DNA from: Luteococcus sanguinis
GTDB taxonomy: Bacteria > Actinomycetota > Actinomycetes > Propionibacteriales > Propionibacteriaceae
Reading direction: 5' to 3'
Length of the DNA: 64,000 bases
NCBI RefSeq assembly: GCF_039527675.1
Contig: NZ_BAAAKI010000017.1
Coordinates: 23,194 to 87,193, forward strand
The position numbers and the translations under genes are program-made. This document shows, piece after piece, positions 16,096 to 26,394 of the stretch. Each line of letters opens with the position of its first letter. The stretch's first letter is position 1. The notes below the pieces were generated by a model, which did no database searches, had not been told where the DNA came from, and saw only the letters and a program-made list of their open reading frames with translations.

Positions 16096-17514
16096 TCAGC
16101 TCGGACGGGTCATCTCCTCCGGGACCACCCACTGGTCGAACTCGTCGGCGGTGAGGAAGCCGAGCTCCAGCGCGGCCTCCTTCAAGGTCGTCCCGTCATG
16201 GTTGGCCTTCTTGGCGATGTTTGCGGCCTTGTCGTAACCGATATGGCGATTAAGGGCAGTGACCAGCATCAGGTCGGTCTCCAGGTGCTGCTGGATCACG
16301 TCCCGATTCGGTTCGATGCCCACCGCGCAGTGGTCGTTGAAGCTGACGCATGCGTCGCCGATGAGCTGGATCGACTCCAGCACGCACCACGCCATCACCG
16401 GCTTGAAGACGTTCAGCTGGAAGTTGCCCTGGCCACCGGCGAAACCCACCGTCGCGTCATTTCCGAAGACCTTGGTGGCGACCATGGTCATCGCCTCGCA
16501 CTGGGTCGGGTTGACCTTGCCCGGCATGATCGAGCTGCCCGGTTCGTTCTCCGGGATCAACAACTCACCAATCCCCTCGCGCGGCCCGGACGCATACCAG
16601 CGCACGTCGTTGGCGATCTTCATCAGCGCCATCGCCAGCGTCCGCAGGCTCGCCGACACCCCCACCAGCGCATCATGGGCGCTCAACGCTGCGAACAGGT
16701 TGTCGGCCTGGTGGAAGTCGATACCGGTCTCGGCGGTGATCTTCGCGGCAGCCAGCTCACCGAACTGGGGATGGGCGTTGAGCCCGGTTCCGACGGCGGT
16801 GCCGCCGATCGCCAAACCGCGTGCCTGCTCGTCCGCGAAGTGGACGGCGGTCAGTGTGTCGTCCAATTGTGCGACCCATCCTCCGATCACCTGGCCGAGC
16901 CGGACCGGCGTCGCGTCCTGCAGGTGGGTTCGCCCCACCATCACGACGTCGTCGTAGCGTGCGGCAAGCTCGGCGAAGGTGTCGCGCAACTTCGTCACGC
17001 CGGGGTACAGCGTGGCCTGCAGTTCGCTCACCACGGCGATGTGCATGGCCGTGGGGAAGGTGTCGTTGGACGACTGCCCGCGGTTGACGTGGTCATTGGG
17101 GTGGACGGGCGTCTTCGACCCCAACTCTCCCCCCGCCAGTTCGATCGCGCGGTTGCCGATCACCTCGTTGGCGTTCATGTTGGACTGGGTGCCCGACCCG
17201 GTCTGGAAGACCACCAGCGGGAACTCCGCGTCCAGGTCACCGCGGACGACCTCGTCCGCTGCCCGGACGATCAGCTCGGCAACCTCGGCCGGCAACTCCC
17301 CCAGCTCGGCATTGGCCTGCGCCGCGGACTTCTTCAGCACGCCCAGCGCCCGGATCATGGGCCGTCCCCACACGAAGGTGGGGCGACCGATGTCGAAGTG
17401 GTGCAGGCTGCGCTCGGTCTGCGCGCCCCAGTAGTGCTCTGCGGGCACCTCGATGGTGCCCATGCTGTCGCTCTCAGCCCTGCGCTGGGTCATTGCCCCG
17501 TCCGCGTTGTTCAT
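16096..17514 (-). CDS. fumC: Fumarate hydratase, class II
   Basis: A 472-residue class II fumarase, the TCA-cycle enzyme that interconverts fumarate and malate. The family signature GSSIMPGKVNPTQ is near residue 325, and QTGSGTQSNMNANEV near 105 and VHPNDHVNRGQSSND near 140 form the active site contributed by other subunits of the tetramer. The ATG at 17514 has GAGAGGAG nearby. It lies next to a two-component system on the same strand and 5 kb from citrate synthase. Confidence 0.95.
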   Translation of the reverse strand: MNNADGAMTQRRAESDSMGTIEVPAEHYWGAQTERSLHHFDIGRPTFVWGRPMIRALGVLKKSAAQANAELGELPAEVAELIVRAADEVVRGDLDAEFPLVVFQTGSGTQSNMNANEVIGNRAIELAGGELGSKTPVHPNDHVNRGQSSNDTFPTAMHIAVVSELQATLYPGVTKLRDTFAELAARYDDVVMVGRTHLQDATPVRLGQVIGGWVAQLDDTLTAVHFADEQARGLAIGGTAVGTGLNAHPQFGELAAAKITAETGIDFHQADNLFAALSAHDALVGVSASLRTLAMALMKIANDVRWYASGPREGIGELLIPENEPGSSIMPGKVNPTQCEAMTMVATKVFGNDATVGFAGGQGNFQLNVFKPVMAWCVLESIQLIGDACVSFNDHCAVGIEPNRDVIQQHLETDLMLVTALNRHIGYDKAANIAKKANHDGTTLKEAALELGFLTADEFDQWVVPEEMTRPS

Positions 17515-17541
17515 CGTGGCTCCTCTCGCCTTCCCTCGACC

Positions 17542-18677
17542 CTACGTCGGCGCTGGATTGTCCTGAAGTCCCCATCGAGGCGGGCTGGTGGGCAATCGCA
17601 CCGTGAAGCGGGCACCGCGTCCCGAACCATCACTGTGTGCCTCGATGCTGCCGTTCAGCGACGAGACGATGGCGCGGCTGATGGACAGGCCGACCCCGGT
17701 GCCGCCGTCCACCTCGCGGGTGCGGGAGCTGTCGTCACGGTAGAAGCGTTCGAACAGGTGCGGCAGGGCGTCCTCGTGGATGCCGACGCCGGTGTCTGCC
17801 ACCTCAAGGGCAACTCTGGCTCCCGCGTCCTCGAGCCTGGTCGTGATGTCGACCCGGTCGCCTGCCCTGGAGTGTTGGAGGGCATTGCGCAGGAGGTTGT
17901 CCAGCACCTGACCCAGCTGGGCGGGATCTGCATCGACCACCGCGCCGGCATCGCACTGTAGGCGCAGGCCCACGTCCGCGTCCTGGAAGAGGCGCCGGTG
18001 CGCCGAGGTGGTGGCGACCACGAACTGGTCCAGCTCGACGGGCTCCAGGTCGGTTGGCAGGCCACCCTCTTCGGCGCGCGACACGCGGAGATGTCGGCAG
18101 CAAGAGCCGTCAGCCGCTGGTTCTGCCGCAGCAGCACCTACAAGGTCTCGTCGTTCCAGGCGACGACCCCATCCTGCAATCCCTCGAGGGTCACCTGCAC
18201 CGCAGCCAGCGGTGTGCGCAGCTCGTGCCCCAGGTCGGTGAGCATCCGACGGCGGGTGTTCTCGGTGGACGCGATCTGGGCAGCCATCTGGTTGAACTCC
18301 TCAGCGACCTCGCCCAACTCTGGGTCACCGGCGGCCAGCCGGACGGGTTGGTCGTAGTCCCCGCGGGACACTCGCGCAGCTCCCTCGATCAGGGCATCGA
18401 GGCCCCGGGCGAGGTTGCGGTTCACCAGCCACGCCGTCGCGACGGCGACCACCAGCGCCACCCCGAGCCCCACCACCAGGGAGACTGCGCCAGCTGCACG
18501 GAAGGCCTGTTCGGCATGGTCCAGCACCGCCGGTTGCCCGTGCCCGGCCTGGTGCATGTGCTGGGTGAAGACTGCCGGGCCCACCACCGTTGCGGTGACG
18601 ACCGCCGTCAGTCCCATCGCGGCCAGCACCGCCACTTGCGTCCACAGCAGTCGTCGTCCCCAGCCCAGACCGGTCAT
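17542..18677 (-). pseudogene. Sensor histidine kinase, broken by a stop and a frameshift
   Basis: A membrane histidine kinase with all domains recognisable but not in one frame. The first part (from 18677) has two membrane helices around a short His-rich outer loop (QHMHQAGHGQ), a HAMP linker, and the phospho-acceptor box LGHELRTPLAAVQ. An in-frame TAG at 18140-18138 then ends it. The same frame continues (VLLRQNQRLTALAADISA) until about 18085, where one base appears to be missing. The rest resumes in another frame with the ATPase boxes NLLRNALQHS, DTGVGI, FERFYRDDSSR and GGTGVGLSI. The start overlaps the regulator gene by four bases. Two separate lesions argue for real decay, though a sequencing error at one is possible. 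Confidence 0.85.
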
Positions 18678-19375
18678 CGGCCCGGACCCATCCGGTACCC
18701 GACCCCGCGCACCGTCTGCACGAAGCGGGACGAGGACGAGTCGTCGCCCAACTTCTTGCGCAGGTTGGCGACGTGCACGTCGACCAGGTGGTCGTCCCCG
18801 GCCCAGTCGTAACCCCAGACGTCTTCGAAGAGCCGCTGGCGAGTGAGCACCCGGCCGGGGTGGGAGGAGAGTGCGTCCAGCAGGTCGAACTCCGTGCGGG
18901 TCAGGTCGAGCACGACACCGTCCAGTTCCACCTCACGGGCGGCTGGACGCACGATGAGCGCGCCGAAGCGGCGCTCCTGTGTGACGTTGCTCACGCCAAA
19001 CCGTGGCCGGCGCAACAGCACCTGCACCCGTGCCACCAGCTCTCGCGGGCTGAACGGCTTCGTCATGTAGTCGTCCGCGCCGACCGACAGGCCGACGAGG
19101 GTGTCGACCTCGTCCGCGCGGGCGGTGAGCATCAGCACATAGCAGTCGCTCCAGGTCCGCAGTCGGCGGCAGACCTCGATGCCGTCGAGTCCCGGTAGGC
19201 CGAGGTCGAGGACGATGACGTCGGGGCGCCAGTCCTCGGCCTGGGCGAGCGCGTCGAGGCCGTCGCCACTGATGCGGGTGACCATGCCGGCGCGCTCCAG
19301 GTAGTTGCGCACCGTGCCGGCGAGCACCGGTTCGTCGTCCACCACCAGCACCCGTGCAGCACCCCGTTCAGCCAT
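18674..19375 (-). CDS. OmpR-family response regulator
   Basis: A 233-residue response regulator: receiver domain (residues 10-125; phospho-acceptor Asp in VIVLDLGLPGLDG near 56, Lys in YMTKPFSPREL near 106) and winged-helix DNA-binding domain (residues 135-230, ending VQTVRGVGYRMG). All key residues are intact. It overlaps the start of the broken kinase gene by four bases, so its cognate kinase is lost. It lies 18 bases downstream of a Met/His-rich membrane protein gene, its likely transcript partner and possibly its target. Confidence 0.92.
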   Translation of the reverse strand: MAERGAARVLVVDDEPVLAGTVRNYLERAGMVTRISGDGLDALAQAEDWRPDVIVLDLGLPGLDGIEVCRRLRTWSDCYVLMLTARADEVDTLVGLSVGADDYMTKPFSPRELVARVQVLLRRPRFGVSNVTQERRFGALIVRPAAREVELDGVVLDLTRTEFDLLDALSSHPGRVLTRQRLFEDVWGYDWAGDDHLVDVHVANLRKKLGDDSSSSRFVQTVRGVGYRMGPGR

Positions 19376-19393
19376 GCCGTCCAGCCAACCAGA

Positions 19394-20122
19394 TCAGCGC
19401 GTGGGGCTGGCGCTTGGCATCATCATGCCGGAGTGGTCCATGCCTGGCATGTTGCCCATGTCGTGGTTCATGCCCGGCATGTTGGAGTGGTCCATGCCCG
19501 AGTTGGCGCTCCAGCCGAGCACTGTCGGGTCGAGCATTCCCATGATCATCGCGACGTGCGCGACCACCAGGAAGATCGCGACAAAGGTGACGTGCAAGCG
19601 CTTGCGGTCGGCATCCGAGCGGCCCAACAGGCCCGCCTCCACCAGGCTGATGCCGAGCATCGGGAGCGATCCGAGCAGGTAGGCCGACACGGCGATCACG
19701 TCAGCAGCCCCTCGCCACTGGCCGTGCACGGTCAGCGGGTAGACCGCATGGATGAGCAGGTTCACGGTGATGAACACCCAGACCGGCCCGGCCAGCAACC
19801 CCGCCCAGCGGCTCAGGTTGCCGACCCAACCCGGAGCACCGGGGTTCAGGAGCAGCACCATCTCGCTGATCGCGAGAATCTCGGCAAGCACCACCGGCAG
19901 GGCCATGAACAACAGCAGGTTCCAGGGCTGGCGCACCGACAGCAGACCCATGTAGTGGGTCATGGACATTCCGTCCATGGCCGAGCCTCCGGTGGTGAGG
20001 TCTCCGGCGACCACCGCGAGGACGAGAGCCAGCAGCGAGCCACCGCCCAGCAGGAAGAGGCCGCCGATGTCGCGGCCACGCGGAGCGGGGGACGGGAACG
20101 TGGTGTCAACTGGGGAGGTCAT
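19394..20122 (-). CDS. Membrane protein with Met/His-rich tail
   Basis: A 242-residue protein with about six membrane helices. The C-terminal 35 residues are packed with Met and His in repeats such as MDHSNMPGMNHDMGNMPG, a composition typical of copper- or silver-binding segments. A short MDGMSMTHYM stretch near residue 50 has the same flavour. The ATG at 20122 is preceded by sequence free of a strong ribosome site. It is probably co-transcribed with the downstream regulator. A metal-handling or metal-sensing role is inferred from composition and from the His-rich sensor loop of the neighbouring kinase remnant. Confidence 0.7.
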   Translation of the reverse strand: MTSPVDTTFPSPAPRGRDIGGLFLLGGGSLLALVLAVVAGDLTTGGSAMDGMSMTHYMGLLSVRQPWNLLLFMALPVVLAEILAISEMVLLLNPGAPGWVGNLSRWAGLLAGPVWVFITVNLLIHAVYPLTVHGQWRGAADVIAVSAYLLGSLPMLGISLVEAGLLGRSDADRKRLHVTFVAIFLVVAHVAMIMGMLDPTVLGWSANSGMDHSNMPGMNHDMGNMPGMDHSGMMMPSASPTR

Positions 20123-20178
20123 GCCAATGACTCTGGCGGTCGAACTTCCAGCCACGGCCAAGACTTCCTCAAGAACAG

Positions 20179-20258
20179 ATCAAGAAGGAACTGCACGGAT
20201 CAAGAAGGACCGCACTGATCAAGAACGAACTGCACAGATCAAGAAGGAACTGGCCCGG
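20179..20258. repeat. Four tandem ~20-bp repeats in a promoter region
   Basis: GATCAAGAAggaactgcac-like units start at 20179, 20199, 20218 and 20238, that is at 20, 19 and 20-base spacing, about two helical turns. They lie 80-160 bases upstream of the NAD(P)-binding SDR gene and 55 bases upstream of the divergent Met/His-rich gene. The GATCAAGAA core is almost invariant, and the second and third units differ in the tail. A multi-site operator is the natural reading. Confidence 0.65.
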
Positions 20259-20340
20259 GCACTGGAACAAAGCGGACGGCCGTGTAGTTCCCCAGAGCAG
20301 CGGCCACTTCGGACCGCGCGGACTTCTGGGAGTTAGAGCA

Positions 20341-20946
20341 ATGAAGATCACCGTCATCGGGGCCACCGGCATGGTTGGCCAGCGCCTGGTCGCCGAGGCC
20401 GCCTCGCGTGGGCACCAGGTTGTTGCGGTCAGCCGTTCGGGCCAGCAGGTGGAAGGTGCCAGCAGCGCCCTCGGGCTCGACATCAACGACACCGCCGCCC
20501 TGGTCGAGGCCATCGACGCCGCCGATGCAGCCGTCATCACGGTCCCCGGCCCCCGCGACGGACGTTCCGACCAGATCATCGCGCCCCACCGTGCCCTGAT
20601 CGCCAACCCGCCGGCGAAGCGGGTGCTGGTCGTGGGCGGCGCCGGCTCCCTGTTCGCGTCCGAGGGCGTCCGACTCAAGGACAGCCCCGACTTCCCCGCC
20701 GACTACCTCCCCGAGGCGGCCGCCTTCACCACCGTCCTCCAGGACTACGAGGCCAGCGAGGGCATCGACTGGACCATGATCTCCCCCGCCCCCGTGTTGA
20801 CTCCCGGTGAGCGCACCGGCAGCTATGTCGAGGGCACCGACTCACCGGTCGGGGATTCGGTCAGCGCCGAGGACCTGTCGGTCGCGATCGTCGACGAGCT
20901 GGAGCGCGGCAACCACCGCAACCAGCGATTCACCGTCGCGAACTGA
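20341..20946 (+). CDS. Atypical SDR, NAD(P)-binding protein
   Basis: A 201-residue single-domain Rossmann protein of the atypical short-chain dehydrogenase group (NmrA/YwnB-like). The dinucleotide-binding GATGMVGQRL is at residues 8-17, followed by VLVVGGAGSLF near 95. There is no Tyr-xxx-Lys catalytic pair in the classical place, so it may be a redox sensor or a flavin/biliverdin-type reductase. Relatives are often induced by electrophile- or redox-sensing repressors. The tandem repeats upstream suggest tight regulation. Confidence 0.8.
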   Translation: MKITVIGATGMVGQRLVAEAASRGHQVVAVSRSGQQVEGASSALGLDINDTAALVEAIDAADAAVITVPGPRDGRSDQIIAPHRALIANPPAKRVLVVGGAGSLFASEGVRLKDSPDFPADYLPEAAAFTTVLQDYEASEGIDWTMISPAPVLTPGERTGSYVEGTDSPVGDSVSAEDLSVAIVDELERGNHRNQRFTVAN

Positions 20947-21010
20947 AGCAGATGTCTGGCCGGAGGCACCCTCGGCACGATGGGGGCGCGAAATCCCGGC
21001 CTGGTGAATC

Positions 21011-22327
<1,317 letters not shown>

Positions 22328-22454
22328 GTCGTCCCCCTCCGGGATGTTGGGCGGGGTCGAACCCCGTCCGCAGTCTAGGAAGCGCCCCCGTGACAGGGTC
22401 TTCGTCCCACCCACCGGCCCCATTTCCGGGCTGGATGTGACGAATCCCACAATC

Positions 22455-22486
22455 ACTTGTGCCGAGAGTGACTTGTGCCGAGAGTC
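22455..22486. repeat. 16-bp tandem duplication upstream of gltA
   Basis: ACTTGTGCCGAGAGTG occurs twice head to tail (22455-22470 and 22471-22486, last base differing), about 130 bases upstream of the citrate synthase start. It could be a pair of regulator sites or a simple slippage duplication. Confidence 0.55.
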
Positions 22487-22581
22487 CTTCGCCACGCAGG
22501 AGAGCCTGGTGCGGACCCCAGGGCTGACCTCACCAGCTGACCTGACCGTGTGACACCGCGCCGGCTGGGATCGTCCTGGCG

Positions 22582-23217
22582 TCAGTCAGTGAACCAGCCG
22601 TCGCCATAAGCCTGGCGCAGCATCTCCGCGACGCCTGGCACCGGACGCAGCTGGCGGTACTTGGCCAGCGCGCGGCGCAGGTAGGTCGCTACGCTGGCGT
22701 CGCTGGCCGGTGGCTCCAGCATCCGTCCGACCGCCTTGCGCGGCACCCCGGCGTGCAGCAGCTGCAACACCTGAACCTCGCGGGGCGACAGGTGCGGGAC
22801 GAGCGTCGGGTCTTCAACCAGGGCGTGGGCTACTTCACTGCCCACGACCTCCCCTCCGGCCGCGACAGCTTCGACAGCGGCCACCAACTCATCGACCGGG
22901 TCGGACTTCAGCACCAGCCCCCGAGCCCCGGCTGCCATGGCACGACGGACCGGCACAGGTCGGGACTCGGCCGTGTAGAGCAGGCTCGGAATCTTTCGTA
23001 GTGCGAGTTCAGCAACCACACCTGGGCCGTCCAAGCGGTCCCCGAGAAGCAGGTCGACGATGGCGACGTCAACCGCCACACCATCCATCGCGGCCATGAA
23101 GTCCTTCGACGTCGTCCCATGCAGGACGGTGCCGACGCGGCCGCCCGACATGAACGACAAACCCTCGAGCGCGGTGTGGACGATGGGGTGGTCGTCCAGC
23201 AGCGCCACGCGGATCAT
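22582..23217 (-). CDS. LuxR/NarL-family response regulator
   Basis: A 211-residue regulator. The receiver domain (residues 1-120) has DDHPIVHTAL at the start and the phospho-acceptor Asp in VAIVDLLLGD near 54, and the LuxR-type helix-turn-helix starts at HLSPREVQVLQLL near residue 145. The helix-turn-helix is somewhat divergent (GVPRKAVGRMLEPPASD). It overlaps the start of its kinase partner's gene end by four bases, so the pair is co-translated, kinase first. Confidence 0.88.
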   Translation of the reverse strand: MIRVALLDDHPIVHTALEGLSFMSGGRVGTVLHGTTSKDFMAAMDGVAVDVAIVDLLLGDRLDGPGVVAELALRKIPSLLYTAESRPVPVRRAMAAGARGLVLKSDPVDELVAAVEAVAAGGEVVGSEVAHALVEDPTLVPHLSPREVQVLQLLHAGVPRKAVGRMLEPPASDASVATYLRRALAKYRQLRPVPGVAEMLRQAYGDGWFTD

Positions 23218-25418
23218 GACCGCGACCCCAACCGAGCAAGATCCCCGTCAGCCTGCACTCGGAGTCCCTTGTCATGCCAGCTGTCCACCTGTTCTGGGGA
23301 CGCTGCGACGACGACGGCCTGCACCGAACCGCTGGCCGGGTCATGGCTGATCGTCACCTCCTGCCCCGAGCTCGGGGGCGATCCGAGGGCGGAGACGAGG
23401 TCGGCAGCGCTCGCGCTGGACGCAGCGTCAAGCTGTTCCGGGAGCGCCAGCCGCAAGCACCAGCCATCCGCCCTCGCCGACCCCGCGATCGCGCAGAGCG
23501 TTGCGGCCGATGGTCCGAAGCGCATCTCGTCTCGCAGCGTTGCGGCCAGCGACCCCGCCTGCGCCCGGGTCTCGGGAGCGGCGGGGTCAACCCGTCCCGC
23601 AGCGACGTCGTGGAGCAACGCAAGGCTGGGCGCCAGTGAGTGCTGGGACCACCATGCGCGGATGCCGGCTCGGGAGGCCGCCAGGCCTTCGGCCCGAACC
23701 GCCTGCCGTTGCTGGTCTTCGCGCCGGGCCCGTTGCTGGGTGAGCACATGGGCGACCGCCAGGGCTGCGAATCCGCATACCGCGATGTTCAACACGGCAA
23801 CCACGGCGCCCACCATGGGGCCGGTGGTGCTTGCCGTGCCGAATCTGGCGACCATCGAAATGGGGACGACCAACACCATCAGCACCGCGACGGCGAAGCC
23901 GCGGCGCAGCGACGAGGTGAGCAGCACGACCTGGACCATCGCCGCCAGGCCGCCGGACATCCACAGCAGATAGCCGTCGACCGACGTGGTGGGGACGATG
24001 CAGAGGTTGACCCCCCACGCCACGAGCGCGATGGCCACCAGGGCCAGGTGCTGGGCGGTGGTGGGACGGCGCGCGGCACGCCTGGCCAGCAGCAGCGCCA
24101 GGACGATCGCCGCGACCGTGATGACGAGGCCCAGCATCGGTGCCGTCGTCTGTTCGGCCATCAGCGCGGCCGTGATGAGGGTAGCCACCAGTCCGGGTAC
24201 GGCGCTCAACACGAGCTGGGACCGTTCCCGAGGTGGCACACCGATGGCTGACGGGCGGTTCCACTGGGGTTTGGCGGGCCATTCCAGCAGCACCTCAGTG
24301 CCGTTGCCCGGTGCGGTGATGACGCGGGCACTGCCTCCCAGCTCGGTCAACCTTTGTCGCACGGAATGGCGCAGCCCGAGGCCGGAGGTCGGGGCCGCCG
24401 GGTCGAAACCATGGCCGTCGTCCCGCACGCGGACGCGGTGCCGCCCGTCGGGGGTGTTGCGCAGTTCGACCCAACAATGTCTGGCTTCCGAATGGCGCTG
24501 CGCGTTGGCCACCAACTCCCGCACGGCCGCCGTCACCTCGTCGGCGACGATCCCCGGCATGCCGCGGCAGTCTCCGACGACCTGCACGGGGACGGGCCCC
24601 GACGGCAGCGCGGAGAGCCGGGACGCCAGGCTGTCGACGACCGGGGCGGGCCGGCGGTGGTTCACGGCAGCCAGTTCCGTGGCCGCCAGCGTCCTCAGGT
24701 ACGACACCGCGACTCCGCCGCAGGACATCGCGGACAGCGCCTGCAGGACATGGTCGTGCACCAGCCTCGCTGCCTCGTGCGAGGCCGTCGACTCGGCCTC
24801 GGCAGCCTCCCGGCGCAGCTGGGTCGCGCGGAGCTGCCTGACGGCAAGATCCTGCTTACGGGCCAGTGACCGTAGCGCGTCCACGAAGAGCGCGAGGGTC
24901 ACCACGGGGTGGATCACGAACAGCCACTGGAGCAGCGCCAGCCGCCACGGGCGCCCCAGTTCGGCCACCGACCAGGCCTCCAGGAGGCCGACCGTAGCCA
25001 TGATGAGGGCGAGCGAGATCCAACGCCGCGGGAACTGCGGCACGGCCAGGGACATGATGACCATGGGGGTGGCCCAGGTGCCGGGCGACCAGTCGAACTG
25101 ACCGAGCGGCGTGCCGCCGAGCCGGACGGACCCGGCAGCCAGCAGCAGTGCGCTCACAACGATGGAAACCGGCTGGTGACGGCGCAGCATCAGGCTGAGG
25201 CTGGAGGCCTGTGCTGCCATCACCAGAAAAGCCCCGGAGCGGCCCCCGATCTCGGGCCGGGTCAACAACGGGACGAGGCTCCCGGACGAGCCGATCATCA
25301 CCACGACGGCGAGCGCCGCCATGGCACCGATCCCCCGCTCCGTCGCGGATTCACTGACCAGGTGGGACCCACTCTGGCCGGGACCGTTATCGGCGCGGAC
25401 CGGCACGTTCATGGGCAC
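23214..25418 (-). CDS. Large NarL-type sensor kinase with two membrane blocks
   Basis: A 734-residue membrane protein, much larger than usual NarX/DesK-type kinases (about 400). The first membrane block (residues 25-190) is followed by a HisKA_3-like helix (AARLVHDHVLQALSAM, His near 220) and an ATPase domain (ELVANAQRHSEARH near 295, RVRDDGHGFDP near 325, GLGLRHSVRQRL near 345). A second block of about six helices (residues 405-590) then leads into a divergent kinase-like tail without clear nucleotide-binding boxes. The start is GTG at 25418 or ATG at 25412; TAGGGT, a -10-like hexamer, ends six bases before the GTG, so the message may be leaderless. Confidence 0.8.
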   Translation of the reverse strand: MPMNVPVRADNGPGQSGSHLVSESATERGIGAMAALAVVVMIGSSGSLVPLLTRPEIGGRSGAFLVMAAQASSLSLMLRRHQPVSIVVSALLLAAGSVRLGGTPLGQFDWSPGTWATPMVIMSLAVPQFPRRWISLALIMATVGLLEAWSVAELGRPWRLALLQWLFVIHPVVTLALFVDALRSLARKQDLAVRQLRATQLRREAAEAESTASHEAARLVHDHVLQALSAMSCGGVAVSYLRTLAATELAAVNHRRPAPVVDSLASRLSALPSGPVPVQVVGDCRGMPGIVADEVTAAVRELVANAQRHSEARHCWVELRNTPDGRHRVRVRDDGHGFDPAAPTSGLGLRHSVRQRLTELGGSARVITAPGNGTEVLLEWPAKPQWNRPSAIGVPPRERSQLVLSAVPGLVATLITAALMAEQTTAPMLGLVITVAAIVLALLLARRAARRPTTAQHLALVAIALVAWGVNLCIVPTTSVDGYLLWMSGGLAAMVQVVLLTSSLRRGFAVAVLMVLVVPISMVARFGTASTTGPMVGAVVAVLNIAVCGFAALAVAHVLTQQRARREDQQRQAVRAEGLAASRAGIRAWWSQHSLAPSLALLHDVAAGRVDPAAPETRAQAGSLAATLRDEMRFGPSAATLCAIAGSARADGWCLRLALPEQLDAASSASAADLVSALGSPPSSGQEVTISHDPASGSVQAVVVAASPEQVDSWHDKGLRVQADGDLARLGSRS

Positions 25419-25506
25419 GCGATCACCCTAGGGACAAAACACCGCCGCCACGCGATGGTCCAGCGGACTGGCCATGCCTGGCAGCGGTGACTTGGTGTCT
25501 GTGAGG

Positions 25507-26217
25507 TCAGCGGGTGCTGGTCGGCGATGCCGAGGACGCGGTGTCGGCGTTGAAGCCGGTGGTGACGCGCCACACGCGGGGGGTGGTCGAGGAGACCTTC
25601 GTCGCGTAGGTTCCCGTGGAACTGGCAGTCAGCGTCTTGGCGGTCACCCAGACGCCGCTGGAGTTGCGGTACTGGACGTTCAACGGAGCGCTCGGCCACC
25701 CCACGTACTTGGCGACCATGCGGGAGACAGAAAAGCGCATCGCCTGGCCCTTGAATGACACGTAGTTGCCGTTCTTGCTGGTGGACAGGCCCACCTTCGA
25801 GGCGCGACGGATGTACAGCGTCCCCTTGGTGGTGTCGCGGGCCTGAACGTCCTCGCCCCTGGCGTCCGTTCCGAAGATGTCGCTCGGACCAAAGGTGTAC
25901 GCGCCGAAGGCGTCGCCAAGGGAAGGGCAGAACTCGAACTCGGTGCTGATCCTCCCGTCGTTGGTGAGGTAACCCATCAGGGTGCTGCCCTTCGTGACAT
26001 CAGCGTCGACGAAGTCAAGGCTGTATCCGGAAGTGGTCGAGACCCGTGCCAGTACGGGGAAGTAGGCGCAGGAGGCGGAACTCACCTTCTGGGCCGGGAG
26101 GTTCCATCTGGTGAGGTTGAGTCGTGCGTCGTCGGCGTGGGCCGGTGACGAGGGAAGGCCGGTCGCAGCAACGGCGACGACCGCGATGGAGGCCGCAAGG
26201 CGACGGACGGTGTTCAT
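25507..26217 (-). CDS. Secreted protein of unknown function
   Basis: A 236-residue exported protein: a clear signal peptide (MNTVRRLAASIAVVAVAA, cleavage likely after AHA near residue 28) and a mature, beta-rich domain with paired cysteines (SCAYFP and EFCPSLG). The C-terminal 80 residues (NVQYRNSSGVWVTAKTLT, then VWRVTTGF) resemble the short repeats often found in actinobacterial secreted proteins that look like Ig/fibronectin or SH3-like modules. AAGGAG lies five bases before the ATG. No enzyme motif is seen, and function is unknown. Confidence 0.75.
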   Translation of the reverse strand: MNTVRRLAASIAVVAVAATGLPSSPAHADDARLNLTRWNLPAQKVSSASCAYFPVLARVSTTSGYSLDFVDADVTKGSTLMGYLTNDGRISTEFEFCPSLGDAFGAYTFGPSDIFGTDARGEDVQARDTTKGTLYIRRASKVGLSTSKNGNYVSFKGQAMRFSVSRMVAKYVGWPSAPLNVQYRNSSGVWVTAKTLTASSTGTYATKVSSTTPRVWRVTTGFNADTASSASPTSTR

Positions 26218-26394
26218 GGGTACTCCTTTGCACCAGCTGTGAGATCTGGACCAATGGAACACCCACCGACTGCCCCGGGCCGGGGTGAGCCGAACCCGCA
26301 CAGCAATACCTCAGCCAGGCGAGTACATCGCGATCGCCGCCTGGCACCTGCTGCAGGCCGGGGACCTGCGAGAGCGTTGCCTGGGCTACCCGGC

